DNA of 64,000 bases from Mycobacterium sp. NS-7484 (lineage in GTDB: Bacteria > Actinomycetota > Actinomycetes > Mycobacteriales > Mycobacteriaceae): the NCBI RefSeq assembly GCF_001953975.1, contig NZ_MBEJ01000018.1, positions 62,001 through 126,000 on the forward strand. The letters run 5' to 3'. Both the position numbers and the translations under genes were made by a program. Below the pieces are notes generated by a model. The model did no database searches, had not been told where the DNA came from, and saw nothing but the letters and a program-made list of their open reading frames with translations. Shown here piece after piece: positions 39,541 to 47,912 of this stretch (positions are counted from its first letter, which is position 1; each line of letters starts with the position of its first letter).

Positions 39541-40565
39541 GGCTGCGGTCCTGCGGTACTGCACATGGCGGCGGTCAAATGGCCGAGCGGAGTTCCGTCC
39601 GGATCGCAGAACCCCGGACCGTCGGCCGGACGAAGCTCCACGTGATCGGGATATTCCACGGGTCCGTCGGGGCCAGGTGCCTGACCCGGACCTGGGCCTT
39701 GACCTGGCGCCGGCGCCGGCGGCGGGGCATCGGCGGGCGCGGGCTGGTTGGGATCCGGCGGGGGCTGCTGTGCCTGCTCTTGTTGCTGCTGAGCCTGGCG
39801 CGCGGCTTCCGTCTTCTGTGCCACCTCCCGGTCCTTCATTGTGATGCAGTCCTTCATGCGGGCTTCGTCATCGGGATAGGGGCAGGGGCCGGTCTTCGAT
39901 TCGGTGAAGTCGATTCCGCCGCCGGGCGCACGTTTGTAGTCGTAGCCGTCGGGTGTCTTCGTCAGCGCTCCGCCTTTGAGCGCCGCCAGCTTGTTGGTCA
40001 GCCGCTCGGGTGTTTCGCCGACGAACGCGCGGACGTCCGGGCTCGCGGAGGGGAACGTCGTGAAGCAGCCGGTGTCGCCGGTGGCCGCGTCCACCGCGGG
40101 GCTGAGGATCTCCCGCGCCTTGGTGAAATGGCCCTGTTTGAGTTCGTTGTCGCTCAACTTCTCGGAGATCAGGGCGAAGTTGCCACGCGGCGGGCACGCC
40201 TTCGGTTCCTGTTCGTGTGCGGCCTTGAACTGCTCAAAGGCGCCGGGAACGTCGCCGCGCAGCATCAGCAGGTCACCCTGGGCGTGCTTCTCCCGGAAGC
40301 CTCGGCCGATGTTGCCGACATCGATCCACTCGAGAGTGTTCTGCATGGCCGCGTCGTCGCGGGCGGCGAACTGACCGGGCAGCTTGTTGCCGAGGATGCC
40401 GACGCTGGCGATCTTGACCGCCAGCAGGAGCAGCAGTACCAGCACGGGAGTCGACCAGAGCAGAAGCGTGCGCCGCAACTGCAGGCGGCTCGGTCGGGCG
40501 GAGGCCGGCTTGTGTTCGGTCGCCGGTGCCGCGCTCGACTCGGTGGGTGGGAGCGTCTGCGTCAT
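39537..40565 (-). CDS. Membrane-anchored TPR-like protein with Pro/Gln-rich tail (BatC-like position)
   Basis: A 342-residue protein. A membrane helix at ~33-55 (LLLWSTPVLVLLLLLAVKIASV) is followed by a helical stretch resembling tetratricopeptide repeats (GDLLMLRGDVPGAFEQFKAAHEQEP, then QGHFTKAREILSPAV). A segment rich in Gln, Pro and Ala follows (~240-300). The ATG overlaps the stop of the upstream VWA gene. In bat operons a TPR protein follows the two VWA proteins, as here. It probably scaffolds the membrane complex; no enzyme motif is seen. Confidence 0.68.
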   Translation of the reverse strand: MTQTLPPTESSAAPATEHKPASARPSRLQLRRTLLLWSTPVLVLLLLLAVKIASVGILGNKLPGQFAARDDAAMQNTLEWIDVGNIGRGFREKHAQGDLLMLRGDVPGAFEQFKAAHEQEPKACPPRGNFALISEKLSDNELKQGHFTKAREILSPAVDAATGDTGCFTTFPSASPDVRAFVGETPERLTNKLAALKGGALTKTPDGYDYKRAPGGGIDFTESKTGPCPYPDDEARMKDCITMKDREVAQKTEAARQAQQQQEQAQQPPPDPNQPAPADAPPPAPAPGQGPGPGQAPGPDGPVEYPDHVELRPADGPGFCDPDGTPLGHLTAAMCSTAGPQP

Positions 40566-41599
40566 TTCCGTAGAGTCCCCCTTCGGCGCCGCAGCCAGTG
40601 GCCGGCCAGCCCGTACAGTTCGACGCCGAACAGCGCTGCGGCGATCGCGGCGAAGAACCAGTAGAACTCGATCCGGTCCGGGTGCGGGACTTTGGGAACG
40701 ATCGGGTCGGCCGGGATGGCCTGCGGGACGGCCGAGGGCAGCTCGTCGGCGTCGATCAGCCCGCTCTCACGTTTCTCGAACGGAAGTCCCAGACTGTCGG
40801 CCGCGGCGGTCAACGCTTCTTCGTTGAGCGGCACGTCGACGGTGTCATAGTTCTTGCCGGCGTAGACGCGGGGTTTGGTGTCGTTGGTCCCGTAGCCGAA
40901 CACCGCCCCGCCGGATACCTGAGCCAACGGGATGTCGAACGCCGGGTCGTCGGTGTCACTGCCCGCACCGAAGATGAAGACCAGGTTCGCCGATCCCGGA
41001 TACCGGCGCGAGGCTGCATTGAGTTGGTCTTTGAGCAGCGAATTGGCTACCGCCACATCGGTTTCCACCACGCCGTCGGTCGATCGTTCGCCGTAGGGTT
41101 CGACGTTCTGCAGGAACGGCGCCAGGCTCCACTCGTCGCGGGAGATCGGCCAGTCGACGCGCGCGGTGTCGGCGTAGGAGATGACCGCGAAGCGGGCGTC
41201 GGGATACTTGGTCAGCACCACCTGGGCGTCTCTCATCGCGCCCTCCAGTCGGGTTTCGCTGTCGCCGTAGGCGGTTCCTGCCGAACGGCCGAAGCCGTTC
41301 GCATTCATGCCGGCCGAGCGGTCGATCACCAGGAACACGTTGATGTTGGATTCCTCGGCGGTGGCGGTCAGCCGAGGCGGGCGTTCGGCGTCGGACTCGT
41401 CGCCGAGGCGGGTGGCGGCCAGGCCGAGGCTCAGGATGGCCACCACGGCCATCGTGAGCCGTAGCCATTCGCGGCCGACGGGCATCCTGCCCCGGCGCCG
41501 GGCCGTGACGATGGCGGCCGTCACCCGCAGGCCGACGGCCACCAGCACGAGCAGCACGATGAGCCAGATCGGGAACACCGGGGCGACACTGAGTTTCAC
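40562..41599 (-). CDS. Membrane VWA-domain protein (second of two; BatB-like)
   Basis: A 345-residue protein: an N-terminal membrane helix (FPIWLIVLLVLVAVGLRVTAAI), a second helix, then a von Willebrand A domain and a C-terminal membrane helix (IEFYWFFAAIAAALFGVELYGLAG). The metal site is imperfect: the DxSxS motif reads DRSAG (VFLVIDRSAGMNA), though a Thr-Asp and a GSD that could supply further ligands are present. GTG start, four-base overlap with the upstream gene. MoxR chaperones typically act on such VWA proteins. Confidence 0.78.
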   Translation of the reverse strand: MKLSVAPVFPIWLIVLLVLVAVGLRVTAAIVTARRRGRMPVGREWLRLTMAVVAILSLGLAATRLGDESDAERPPRLTATAEESNINVFLVIDRSAGMNANGFGRSAGTAYGDSETRLEGAMRDAQVVLTKYPDARFAVISYADTARVDWPISRDEWSLAPFLQNVEPYGERSTDGVVETDVAVANSLLKDQLNAASRRYPGSANLVFIFGAGSDTDDPAFDIPLAQVSGGAVFGYGTNDTKPRVYAGKNYDTVDVPLNEEALTAAADSLGLPFEKRESGLIDADELPSAVPQAIPADPIVPKVPHPDRIEFYWFFAAIAAALFGVELYGLAGHWLRRRRGTLRK

Positions 41600-42672
41600 A
41601 GCCGCATCCCCAGCCGTGCGGCGGCAAGTCCGACAGCCGCGATCAACGCGATCTGCAGCAGCAGGTCGGGCACGTCCCATCGGAACGGATGCTTCTGTTC
41701 CTCGCGCTGCTCATCGAGTGCCGACGGCGGTGGGTTCGACAGGATCTTGTCGATCGCGCTCGACAGCTCCTCTTTCTGGTTGTCGATCTTCCGCGGTGTC
41801 GCGTCGTCGCCGACGATGCCGCCCACCTCGGTGTACAGGTATTGGCGGCCACCGGATTCCTTGACCAGCTTGGTCACGAAGTCGCCGGGATGGGTGCCGG
41901 GCACGATCGTGTTCACCTGGATCTTTGTGTCCTTGACGATCTCGGCCAGCATGCCGTCGGAGTACGTGGGCGGGGTGTCGGAGTAGCTCTTGGTGCCACC
42001 CACGTAGAGGATCACCCGGCCGCGACCGTTGTCCGAGCCGACCGCGGGAAGACCCATCGCGCACATCGCGATCGTGTCGTTGATCGACGACCTGGCGTCG
42101 GCGTAGCGGTTGTACAGCTCGCTGTCTGACGAAAATGCCGCCGCAGGATTGTCTTTGGCCGACGCGGCCTCGGCGACTTTGGCGATATCGGAGAGGCGTT
42201 GTGACACCCATGGCAGGTCGGAGGTGACCGGGAAGTTGCGATAGAACTCCTTGGTCATCCCGATGCGCTGATTGCCGAAGCCGTCCACTTTCTCGCTCAC
42301 GATGTTCATCAACTGGGATATGGCAGAGCTGTCGGTCAAGCCGATGTTGTAGAGCGGACCGAAGCACAACATGATGTCGACATTCGGGGTGTCCGACCCG
42401 GCCAGCTGCGGTTCGTAGGTTTTGGTCGGGCGCAGGGTGGCACCGATCAGCATGAACACCGCGACGATCGCGAACACCAGCGCCGCGACGGAAAGACGCT
42501 CGTGCAGCCGCAGCGCACGTTGATACTCGGGCAGGGTCGTGATCCGGTATGACCGTGCCAGATAAGGCAATTCGCCCTGCCAGCCGAAGCGGGTGCGCCG
42601 CATGGCGTACCACACCGCCACCCCGATGGCGATGGCGATCGGCAGGAGCAGAAGGGGCCATTTCACGCCCAT
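41596..42672 (-). CDS. Membrane VWA-like protein with a lost metal site (BatA-like)
   Basis: A 358-residue protein with an N-terminal membrane helix (WPLLLLPIAIAIGVAVWYA), a second helix (~60-80), a VWA-like domain and a C-terminal helix (LLLQIALIAAVGLAAARL). The strand that normally carries DxSxS reads NVDIMLCFGPLYNIG, so no metal site remains. The rest of the fold is recognisable (RVILYVGGTKSYSD, IQVNTIVPGTHPGDF). It overlaps the upstream gene by ten bases. A structural or binding role without metal is likely. Confidence 0.72.
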   Translation of the reverse strand: MGVKWPLLLLPIAIAIGVAVWYAMRRTRFGWQGELPYLARSYRITTLPEYQRALRLHERLSVAALVFAIVAVFMLIGATLRPTKTYEPQLAGSDTPNVDIMLCFGPLYNIGLTDSSAISQLMNIVSEKVDGFGNQRIGMTKEFYRNFPVTSDLPWVSQRLSDIAKVAEAASAKDNPAAAFSSDSELYNRYADARSSINDTIAMCAMGLPAVGSDNGRGRVILYVGGTKSYSDTPPTYSDGMLAEIVKDTKIQVNTIVPGTHPGDFVTKLVKESGGRQYLYTEVGGIVGDDATPRKIDNQKEELSSAIDKILSNPPPSALDEQREEQKHPFRWDVPDLLLQIALIAAVGLAAARLGMRL

Positions 42673-43136
42673 GTCAGCACCGCCGTCCGGGCCGCGTCGA
42701 CGACGCCGGGTACCGACCGCGGATCGGCCTCGTCGAACTGGCCGGTGTAGGTCATCGCCAGCACGTTGAGGGCGGGACCGGCGAGCGGGCTGTGCGCGAC
42801 ATCCGTCGCCGTCATCCGCCGGGCTTGGAAACCGGTGCGAAAGTCGATGAAACTGCGGAAGATCCGGCTGATCTCGTGGAAGGCGTCACGCGTGGACAGC
42901 CGGCCCTCATGGTGCAGCTGTTCGATCCTGGTCAGCGACCGGGAGAATTTGAAGCGCAGCACCCGGTAGCTGATGTCGCGGATGACGGGAATCCTCCGGA
43001 GCACCTCGATGGGCAGCGTCCACACGATCACCCCGACGATCCAACCGATGATGAGCAACACCAACAGCGCGGCGCCGATCACCCACCACACCGAGTACGG
43101 CATCGGTGGAAACAGAAACTCGACCGCATCGTGCAT
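42663..43136 (-). CDS. DUF4381-like single-pass membrane protein
   Basis: A 157-residue protein with one N-terminal membrane helix (VWWVIGAALLVLLIIGWIVGVIVW) and a cytoplasmic helical domain containing LHHEGRLSTRDAFHEISRIFRSFIDF and RRMTATDVA. Position and form match the DUF4381-type gene that follows DUF58 in MoxR operons. Its ATG overlaps the DUF58 stop. Function unknown; probably an adaptor between the cytoplasmic MoxR/DUF58 proteins and the VWA proteins. Confidence 0.7.
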   Translation of the reverse strand: MHDAVEFLFPPMPYSVWWVIGAALLVLLIIGWIVGVIVWTLPIEVLRRIPVIRDISYRVLRFKFSRSLTRIEQLHHEGRLSTRDAFHEISRIFRSFIDFRTGFQARRMTATDVAHSPLAGPALNVLAMTYTGQFDEADPRSVPGVVDAARTAVLTWA

Positions 43137-44026
43137 CAGGACCGCCCCTCCGACAGTGCGGACAGGGCCGGCCCGATGTCGGCGCTGGAGGAGATCCGCA
43201 CACACGGGCTGTCGAGTTGCGCGATGAAGGACTGCCATTCGGCCATCCGGGCCGCCTCCGCCCGGCGATAGGAGTCCAGCACTTTGGCGCCGAGGACCGA
43301 CGGCGTCAGCAGGGCCCGGCCGGTGGCGACGTCGAGCACTTCGTCGGCAGCATGCGGCTGGCCGAGGATGTCGAGGTCCTCGATCAGGATCCAGTGGATC
43401 GCGTTGCGGCCCCGCACCGTCATCGCCGCCGCAACGAGATCCGGTGTGACAGCGGGTTGATCGCAGACGATGTAGATGGCGTAGCGCTTGTCGAGGGTCC
43501 CGGCGACGAACTCGAGCTGCCGCACGATGTTGGACGGGTTGCCCACCTCGATGCGCAGGTGGCTGAGCAGGGTCAGCATCTGTTCGAGATGGTCCTCGCC
43601 GGTCTTGCCGGGCTCGATCGACGAGCCCCGGTCGTCGCCGTAGACCAGGCTGATCTTGTCGGCCTGCGCAGAGGCCACCAGACCGACCGCGCCGAGCGAG
43701 AGGATGGCCAGGTCGCGTTTGCTTTCCCCGCTGGGCGCGTGGGCCAGCAGGTTCGCGCCAGTATCGGCGATCAGCAGGAACTCCTGGGCTTTTTCCGCGA
43801 CGTAGCGACGAACGACGAGGTGCGTGTTGCGGGCCGAGGCCTTCCAGTCGATGTCGCGGACATCGTCACCGATGGCGTACTCGCGCAGGTCGACGAAATC
43901 GTCGGAGCGGCCGAACTGCAGCGAGGTGTGGCCGCCCTCCAGGACCCGGTGTGACCGCAGCCGCATCCCCACGGCCCGAGGGTCGAAGTTGAGGTGGGCG
44001 CGGACCCGGTTGAGAATGTCCCCCAT
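43136..44026 (-). CDS. DUF58 domain protein of the MoxR operon
   Basis: A 296-residue protein with the DUF58 signature GDDVRDIDWKASARNTHLVVRRYVAEK followed by a VWA-like fold (FLLIADTGANLLAHAPSGES, where the metal motif reads DTGAN). DUF58 proteins accompany nearly all MoxR ATPases and may act as cytoplasmic VWA adaptors. It lies nine bases after moxR and overlaps the next gene, so it is part of one operon. Confidence 0.85.
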   Translation of the reverse strand: MGDILNRVRAHLNFDPRAVGMRLRSHRVLEGGHTSLQFGRSDDFVDLREYAIGDDVRDIDWKASARNTHLVVRRYVAEKAQEFLLIADTGANLLAHAPSGESKRDLAILSLGAVGLVASAQADKISLVYGDDRGSSIEPGKTGEDHLEQMLTLLSHLRIEVGNPSNIVRQLEFVAGTLDKRYAIYIVCDQPAVTPDLVAAAMTVRGRNAIHWILIEDLDILGQPHAADEVLDVATGRALLTPSVLGAKVLDSYRRAEAARMAEWQSFIAQLDSPCVRISSSADIGPALSALSEGRS

Positions 44027-44035
44027 CGTGGCTCG

Positions 44036-45040
44036 TTACGGCGTCGGCACGCGGTGCAGGATGCCGTCGATCAGATACTCGGGTGTGATGCCCTGAGCCG
44101 AGGCCTGGAATTTCAAGATGATGCGATGTCGGAGGACACGTTTGGCGACCGCCTTGACGTCGTCCGGCACGGCGTAGGGCCGGCCTTCCAGTAGCGCGTG
44201 GGCGCAGGCCGCCCGGCACAGGGCGATGGTGGCCCGGGGGCTGGCGCCGAACTGGATGAGGTCGGCGAGTTGGGGTTCGAGGTAATTCTTGGGATGGCGG
44301 GTCGCGTTCACGATGTAGCTGGCGTACTTGACGATCGACCGGTCGATGAACACCCGCTTGAACATGGTCTGAAGCCACAGCACGCGCTGCGTATCGAGTT
44401 GGCCGTTGCCGGCTTGCGGATGGTTGTCGAAGACCCCGCCGGCGATCCGGGCGATGACTTCCTCTTCCTCGTCGGGGGAGGGGTAGGTGAGGATGTCTTT
44501 CAGCATGAAGCGGTCCATCTGTGCTTCGGACAGCTGGTACGTGCCTTCTTGGTCGATCGGGTTCTGCGTCGCGAGCACCAGGAACGGGTTCGGCAGCGGG
44601 TAGACGGTTCCGCCGATCGTGGTCTGCCGCTCCTCCATGGCTTCCAGCATCGCGCTCTGGGTTTTCGCCGAGGACCGGTTGATCTCGTCGAGCAGCACGA
44701 TGTTGGCGTGCACCGGGCCGAACGAGACCTTGAACTCACCGTTCTTCTGGTCCCAGATCTGGCCGCCGGTGATATCGCTGGGCAGCAGGTCCGGCGTGCA
44801 CTGAATGCGTTGGAACCGGGCGGACAGGCTCTCGGCGAGGGTCTTTGCCGCTGTCGTCTTGGCCAGTCCGGGAACGCTTTCCAGCAGGACATGGCCGGAG
44901 GCGATGAGCCCGATCAGCAGGGACTGCTGCAGTGTCTTCTGGCCGACGATCTTCGCCGACAGGGCGTTTTGCAGGTACTGGACCGTCCCACCGACGCGTT
45001 GGAGATCCTCGTGGGACAGCTGAGGCCCGGACAACTGCAT
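44036..45040 (-). CDS. moxR: MoxR-family AAA+ ATPase
   Basis: A 334-residue AAA+ protein. Walker A is VPGLAKTT (Lys61), Walker B VLLDEIN with sensor residues in LVLATQNPIDQEGTYQLSEAQMDRF, and SPRATIALCRAACAHALL carries sensor 2. MoxR proteins are chaperone-like ATPases that mature or remodel VWA-domain and metal-containing complexes. It heads a tightly packed seven-gene minus-strand operon (moxR, DUF58, DUF4381-like, two VWA proteins, TPR protein, exported protein), with gene overlaps throughout. Confidence 0.9.
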   Translation of the reverse strand: MQLSGPQLSHEDLQRVGGTVQYLQNALSAKIVGQKTLQQSLLIGLIASGHVLLESVPGLAKTTAAKTLAESLSARFQRIQCTPDLLPSDITGGQIWDQKNGEFKVSFGPVHANIVLLDEINRSSAKTQSAMLEAMEERQTTIGGTVYPLPNPFLVLATQNPIDQEGTYQLSEAQMDRFMLKDILTYPSPDEEEEVIARIAGGVFDNHPQAGNGQLDTQRVLWLQTMFKRVFIDRSIVKYASYIVNATRHPKNYLEPQLADLIQFGASPRATIALCRAACAHALLEGRPYAVPDDVKAVAKRVLRHRIILKFQASAQGITPEYLIDGILHRVPTP

Positions 45041-45128
45041 GCGTATCCCCCGTCGAAGCGCGCGTGATGTCGATTGAGCCTAACAACGGTCGGGCTGGCG
45101 CGGGTACACCAAAATTTTTGTCCCGACG

Positions 45129-45174
45129 GTGCGTTCAGATCGCGAATTCGTGCCGGATCGCGATCTGAACGCAC
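45129..45174. terminator. 17-bp perfect inverted repeat after the sdh operon
   Basis: GTGCGTTCAGATCGCGA (45129-45145) pairs perfectly with 45158-45174 around a 12-nt loop, 12 bases after the sdhB stop and upstream of moxR. It probably ends sdh transcription and insulates the MoxR operon, although no T tract follows directly. Confidence 0.7.
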
Positions 45175-45185
45175 GCTCGGGGTGA

Positions 45186-45938
45186 CTACTTGTGCCGGAA
45201 AAGCTTGTTGCCCAACCACACAATCGGGTCGTACTTGCGGTCGGCCACACGCTCCTTCATCGGGATCAGCGCGTTGTCGGTGATCTTGATGTTCTCCGGG
45301 CACACCTCGGTGCAACATTTGGTGATGTTGCAGTAGCCCAGCCCGAACTCGTCCTGGGCCATCTCCTGGCGGTCGGCGACGTCGAGCGGATGCATGTCCA
45401 GCTCGGCGATCCGCATGAGGAACCGCGGGCCGGCGAACGCCTGCTTGTTCTCCTCGTGGTCACGCACCACGTGGCAGACGTTCTGGCACAGGAAGCACTC
45501 GATGCACTTGCGGAACTCCTGGCTGCGGCCCACGTCCTCCTGTTGCATCCGGTACTCGCCGGGCTGCAGATCCTTAGGTGGCGTGAACGACGGGATCTGA
45601 CGCGCCTTTTCGTAGTTGAACGACACGTCAGTCACCAGGTCGCGCATCACCGGGAATGTCCGCAGTGGCGTCACGGTGACGGTTTCCGACGGGTCGAACG
45701 TCGACATCCGGGTCATACACATCAGGCGTGGGCGGCCGTTGATCTCCGCCGAGCAGGATCCGCACTTACCTGCCTTGCAGTTCCACCGCACCGCCAGGTC
45801 CGGGGTTTGGGTGGCCTGCAACCGGTGGATGATGTCGAGCACCACTTCGCCGTCGTTGACCTCGACGGTGTAGTCCTGCAGTTCGCCGCCGGTGTCGTCG
45901 CCGCGCCACACCCGCAGGTTCGCGTTATACGCACTCAT
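45186..45938 (-). CDS. sdhB: Succinate dehydrogenase 1 iron-sulfur subunit
   Basis: A 250-residue subunit. The plant-type [2Fe-2S] site is CKAGKCGSC with a later Cys in PRLMCMTRM. The [4Fe-4S] and [3Fe-4S] ligands are CIECFLCQNVC and KCCTEVCPENI. It passes electrons from the flavin of SdhA to the membrane anchor and menaquinone. It starts two bases after sdhA ends. Order matches Rv0247c-Rv0250c (Sdh1). Confidence 0.93.
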   Translation of the reverse strand: MSAYNANLRVWRGDDTGGELQDYTVEVNDGEVVLDIIHRLQATQTPDLAVRWNCKAGKCGSCSAEINGRPRLMCMTRMSTFDPSETVTVTPLRTFPVMRDLVTDVSFNYEKARQIPSFTPPKDLQPGEYRMQQEDVGRSQEFRKCIECFLCQNVCHVVRDHEENKQAFAGPRFLMRIAELDMHPLDVADRQEMAQDEFGLGYCNITKCCTEVCPENIKITDNALIPMKERVADRKYDPIVWLGNKLFRHK

Positions 45939-45940
45939 GC

Positions 45941-47848
45941 TCAGCCCTTCCGATCGGGGTGCTCGGCCAATTCCTGGTCGGTGTAATACTTTTCGAGTTC
46001 GGACAGCTCGAACGTGGCGAGCAGGTCCGCCCGCATCGGCAGCTGCGACTCGGGCGTCACCGTGACGTCCGGCACCACTTGATCCTCACCCGCAGCCCGG
46101 CACACCAGGAGGGTGTTGCGCCAGTTGGCGTCCATGTCCGGATAGTCGTCGCGAGTGTGCCCGCCGCGGCTCTCGGTGCGGGTCAGCGCGGCTTTGGCGA
46201 CACATTCGCTGACCAGCAGCATGTTGCGCATGTCGATGGCCAGGTGCCAGCCCGGGTTAAAGGCGCGGCCGCCCTCGACGCTGACGTGGTGCACCCGGGT
46301 GCGCAGCTCGGCCAGCTTGGCCAGGGCCTCCTCGATCTCGTCGGCCTTGCGGATGATGCCGACCAGATCGTTCATGCACTGTTGCAGCTCGGCGTGCAGG
46401 GTGTACGGGTTCTCCGGATTGGCGTGTGTTTCGAAGGGCGCCAAGGCCAGTTCGGTGGCCTCGATGAGCGCGGCCTCGGAAACCTTGGGCCGTTCCGGCA
46501 GCTTCTGCACGTAATCGGCCGCACCGAGCCCGGCCCGCCGACCGAACACCAACAGGTCCGAAAGCGAGTTCCCGCCAAGCCGATTGGAGCCGTGCATGCC
46601 GCCGGAGCACTCGCCGGCGGCGAACAAGCCGGGCGTGGCGGCTCCGCCGGTGTCGGGATCTACCTCGATACCACCCATCACGTAGTGACAGGTCGGGCCG
46701 ACTTCCATCTCGTCCTTGGTGATGTCGACCTCGGCCAGCTCCATGAACTGGTGGTACATCGAGGGCAGGCGTCGCTTGATCTCCTCGGTGGGCATCCGGG
46801 ACGCGATGTCGAGGTACACGCCACCGTGGGGTGAGCCGCGGCCGGCCTTCACCTCGGAGTTGATGGCGCGGGCGACCTCGTCGCGGGGGAGCAGATCAGG
46901 GGTGCGGCGCGCGGAGTCGTTGTCTTTGAGCCACTGGTCAGCTTCTTCCTCGGTCTCGGCGTACTGGCCCTTGAACACCGAGGGGATGTAGTCGAACATG
47001 AACCGCTTGCCCTCGGAGTTCTTCAGCACCCCGCCGTCACCGCGGACACCTTCGGTGACCAGGATGCCCTTCACCGACAGCGGCCAGACCATGCCGGTCG
47101 GGTGGAACTGGATGAACTCCATGTTGATCAGGCCCGACCCGGCGCGCAGGGCCAGGGCGTGGCCGTCGCCGGTGTACTCCCACGAGTTCGACGACACCTT
47201 GAACGACTTGCCGATGCCGCCGGTGGCCAGCACGATCGCCGGGGCTTCGAACAGCACGAAGTTGCCGGTTTCGCGGTAGTACCCGAACGCGCCGGCGATG
47301 CGGTCCCCGTCCTTGATGAGTTCGGTGATCGAGCACTCGTGGAAGACCCTGATTCGCGCCTCGTAGTCGCCGAGTTCGGCCTTGTCCTCCTGCTGCAGTG
47401 AGACGATCTTCTGCTGCAGGGTGCGGATGATCTCCAGGCCGGTGCGGTCGCCGACGTGCGCCAGCCGCGGGTAGGTGTGTCCACCGAAGTTGCGCTGGCT
47501 GATCCGGCCGTCCTTGGTCCGGTCGAACAACGCGCCATAGCTCTCCAGTTCCCACACCCGGTCCGGTGCTTCCTGCGCGTGCAGTTCGGCCATCCGCCAG
47601 TTGTTGAGGAACTTGCCGCCGCGCATGGTGTCACCGAAGTGCACCTGCCAGGAGTCCTTGGTGTTGACGTTGCGCATGGCCGCGGCGCAACCACCCTCGG
47701 CCATCACGGTGTGCGCCTTGCCGAACAACGATTTCGTCACCACGGCCACCCGCAGGCCACGTTCGCGGGCCTCGATCACCGCGCGTAGTCCGGCTCCGCC
47801 GGCACCGATCACGACGACGTCGTAAGTGTGCCGTTCCAACTCGCCCAT
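45941..47848 (-). CDS. sdhA: Succinate dehydrogenase 1 flavoprotein subunit
   Basis: A 634-residue flavoprotein. FAD-binding motifs are VVVIGAGGAGLRAVIEA and the covalent-flavin region KAHTVMAEGG; HPTG and RRTPDLLPRDEVARA-type stretches belong to the substrate site, and HGSNRLGGNSLSDLLVFGRRAG is the C-terminal FAD signature. It oxidises succinate to fumarate. ATG at 47848 (MGELERHTYDVV) is chosen over the open frame up to 48007, which overlaps the anchor gene. Confidence 0.93.
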   Translation of the reverse strand: MGELERHTYDVVVIGAGGAGLRAVIEARERGLRVAVVTKSLFGKAHTVMAEGGCAAAMRNVNTKDSWQVHFGDTMRGGKFLNNWRMAELHAQEAPDRVWELESYGALFDRTKDGRISQRNFGGHTYPRLAHVGDRTGLEIIRTLQQKIVSLQQEDKAELGDYEARIRVFHECSITELIKDGDRIAGAFGYYRETGNFVLFEAPAIVLATGGIGKSFKVSSNSWEYTGDGHALALRAGSGLINMEFIQFHPTGMVWPLSVKGILVTEGVRGDGGVLKNSEGKRFMFDYIPSVFKGQYAETEEEADQWLKDNDSARRTPDLLPRDEVARAINSEVKAGRGSPHGGVYLDIASRMPTEEIKRRLPSMYHQFMELAEVDITKDEMEVGPTCHYVMGGIEVDPDTGGAATPGLFAAGECSGGMHGSNRLGGNSLSDLLVFGRRAGLGAADYVQKLPERPKVSEAALIEATELALAPFETHANPENPYTLHAELQQCMNDLVGIIRKADEIEEALAKLAELRTRVHHVSVEGGRAFNPGWHLAIDMRNMLLVSECVAKAALTRTESRGGHTRDDYPDMDANWRNTLLVCRAAGEDQVVPDVTVTPESQLPMRADLLATFELSELEKYYTDQELAEHPDRKG

Positions 47849-47912
47849 GAAAATCCCCACTCGCCTTCTTGCGTGTACGTACTTGTCGGCCAAAGAAAGT
47901 CGGCTGGCCGAG

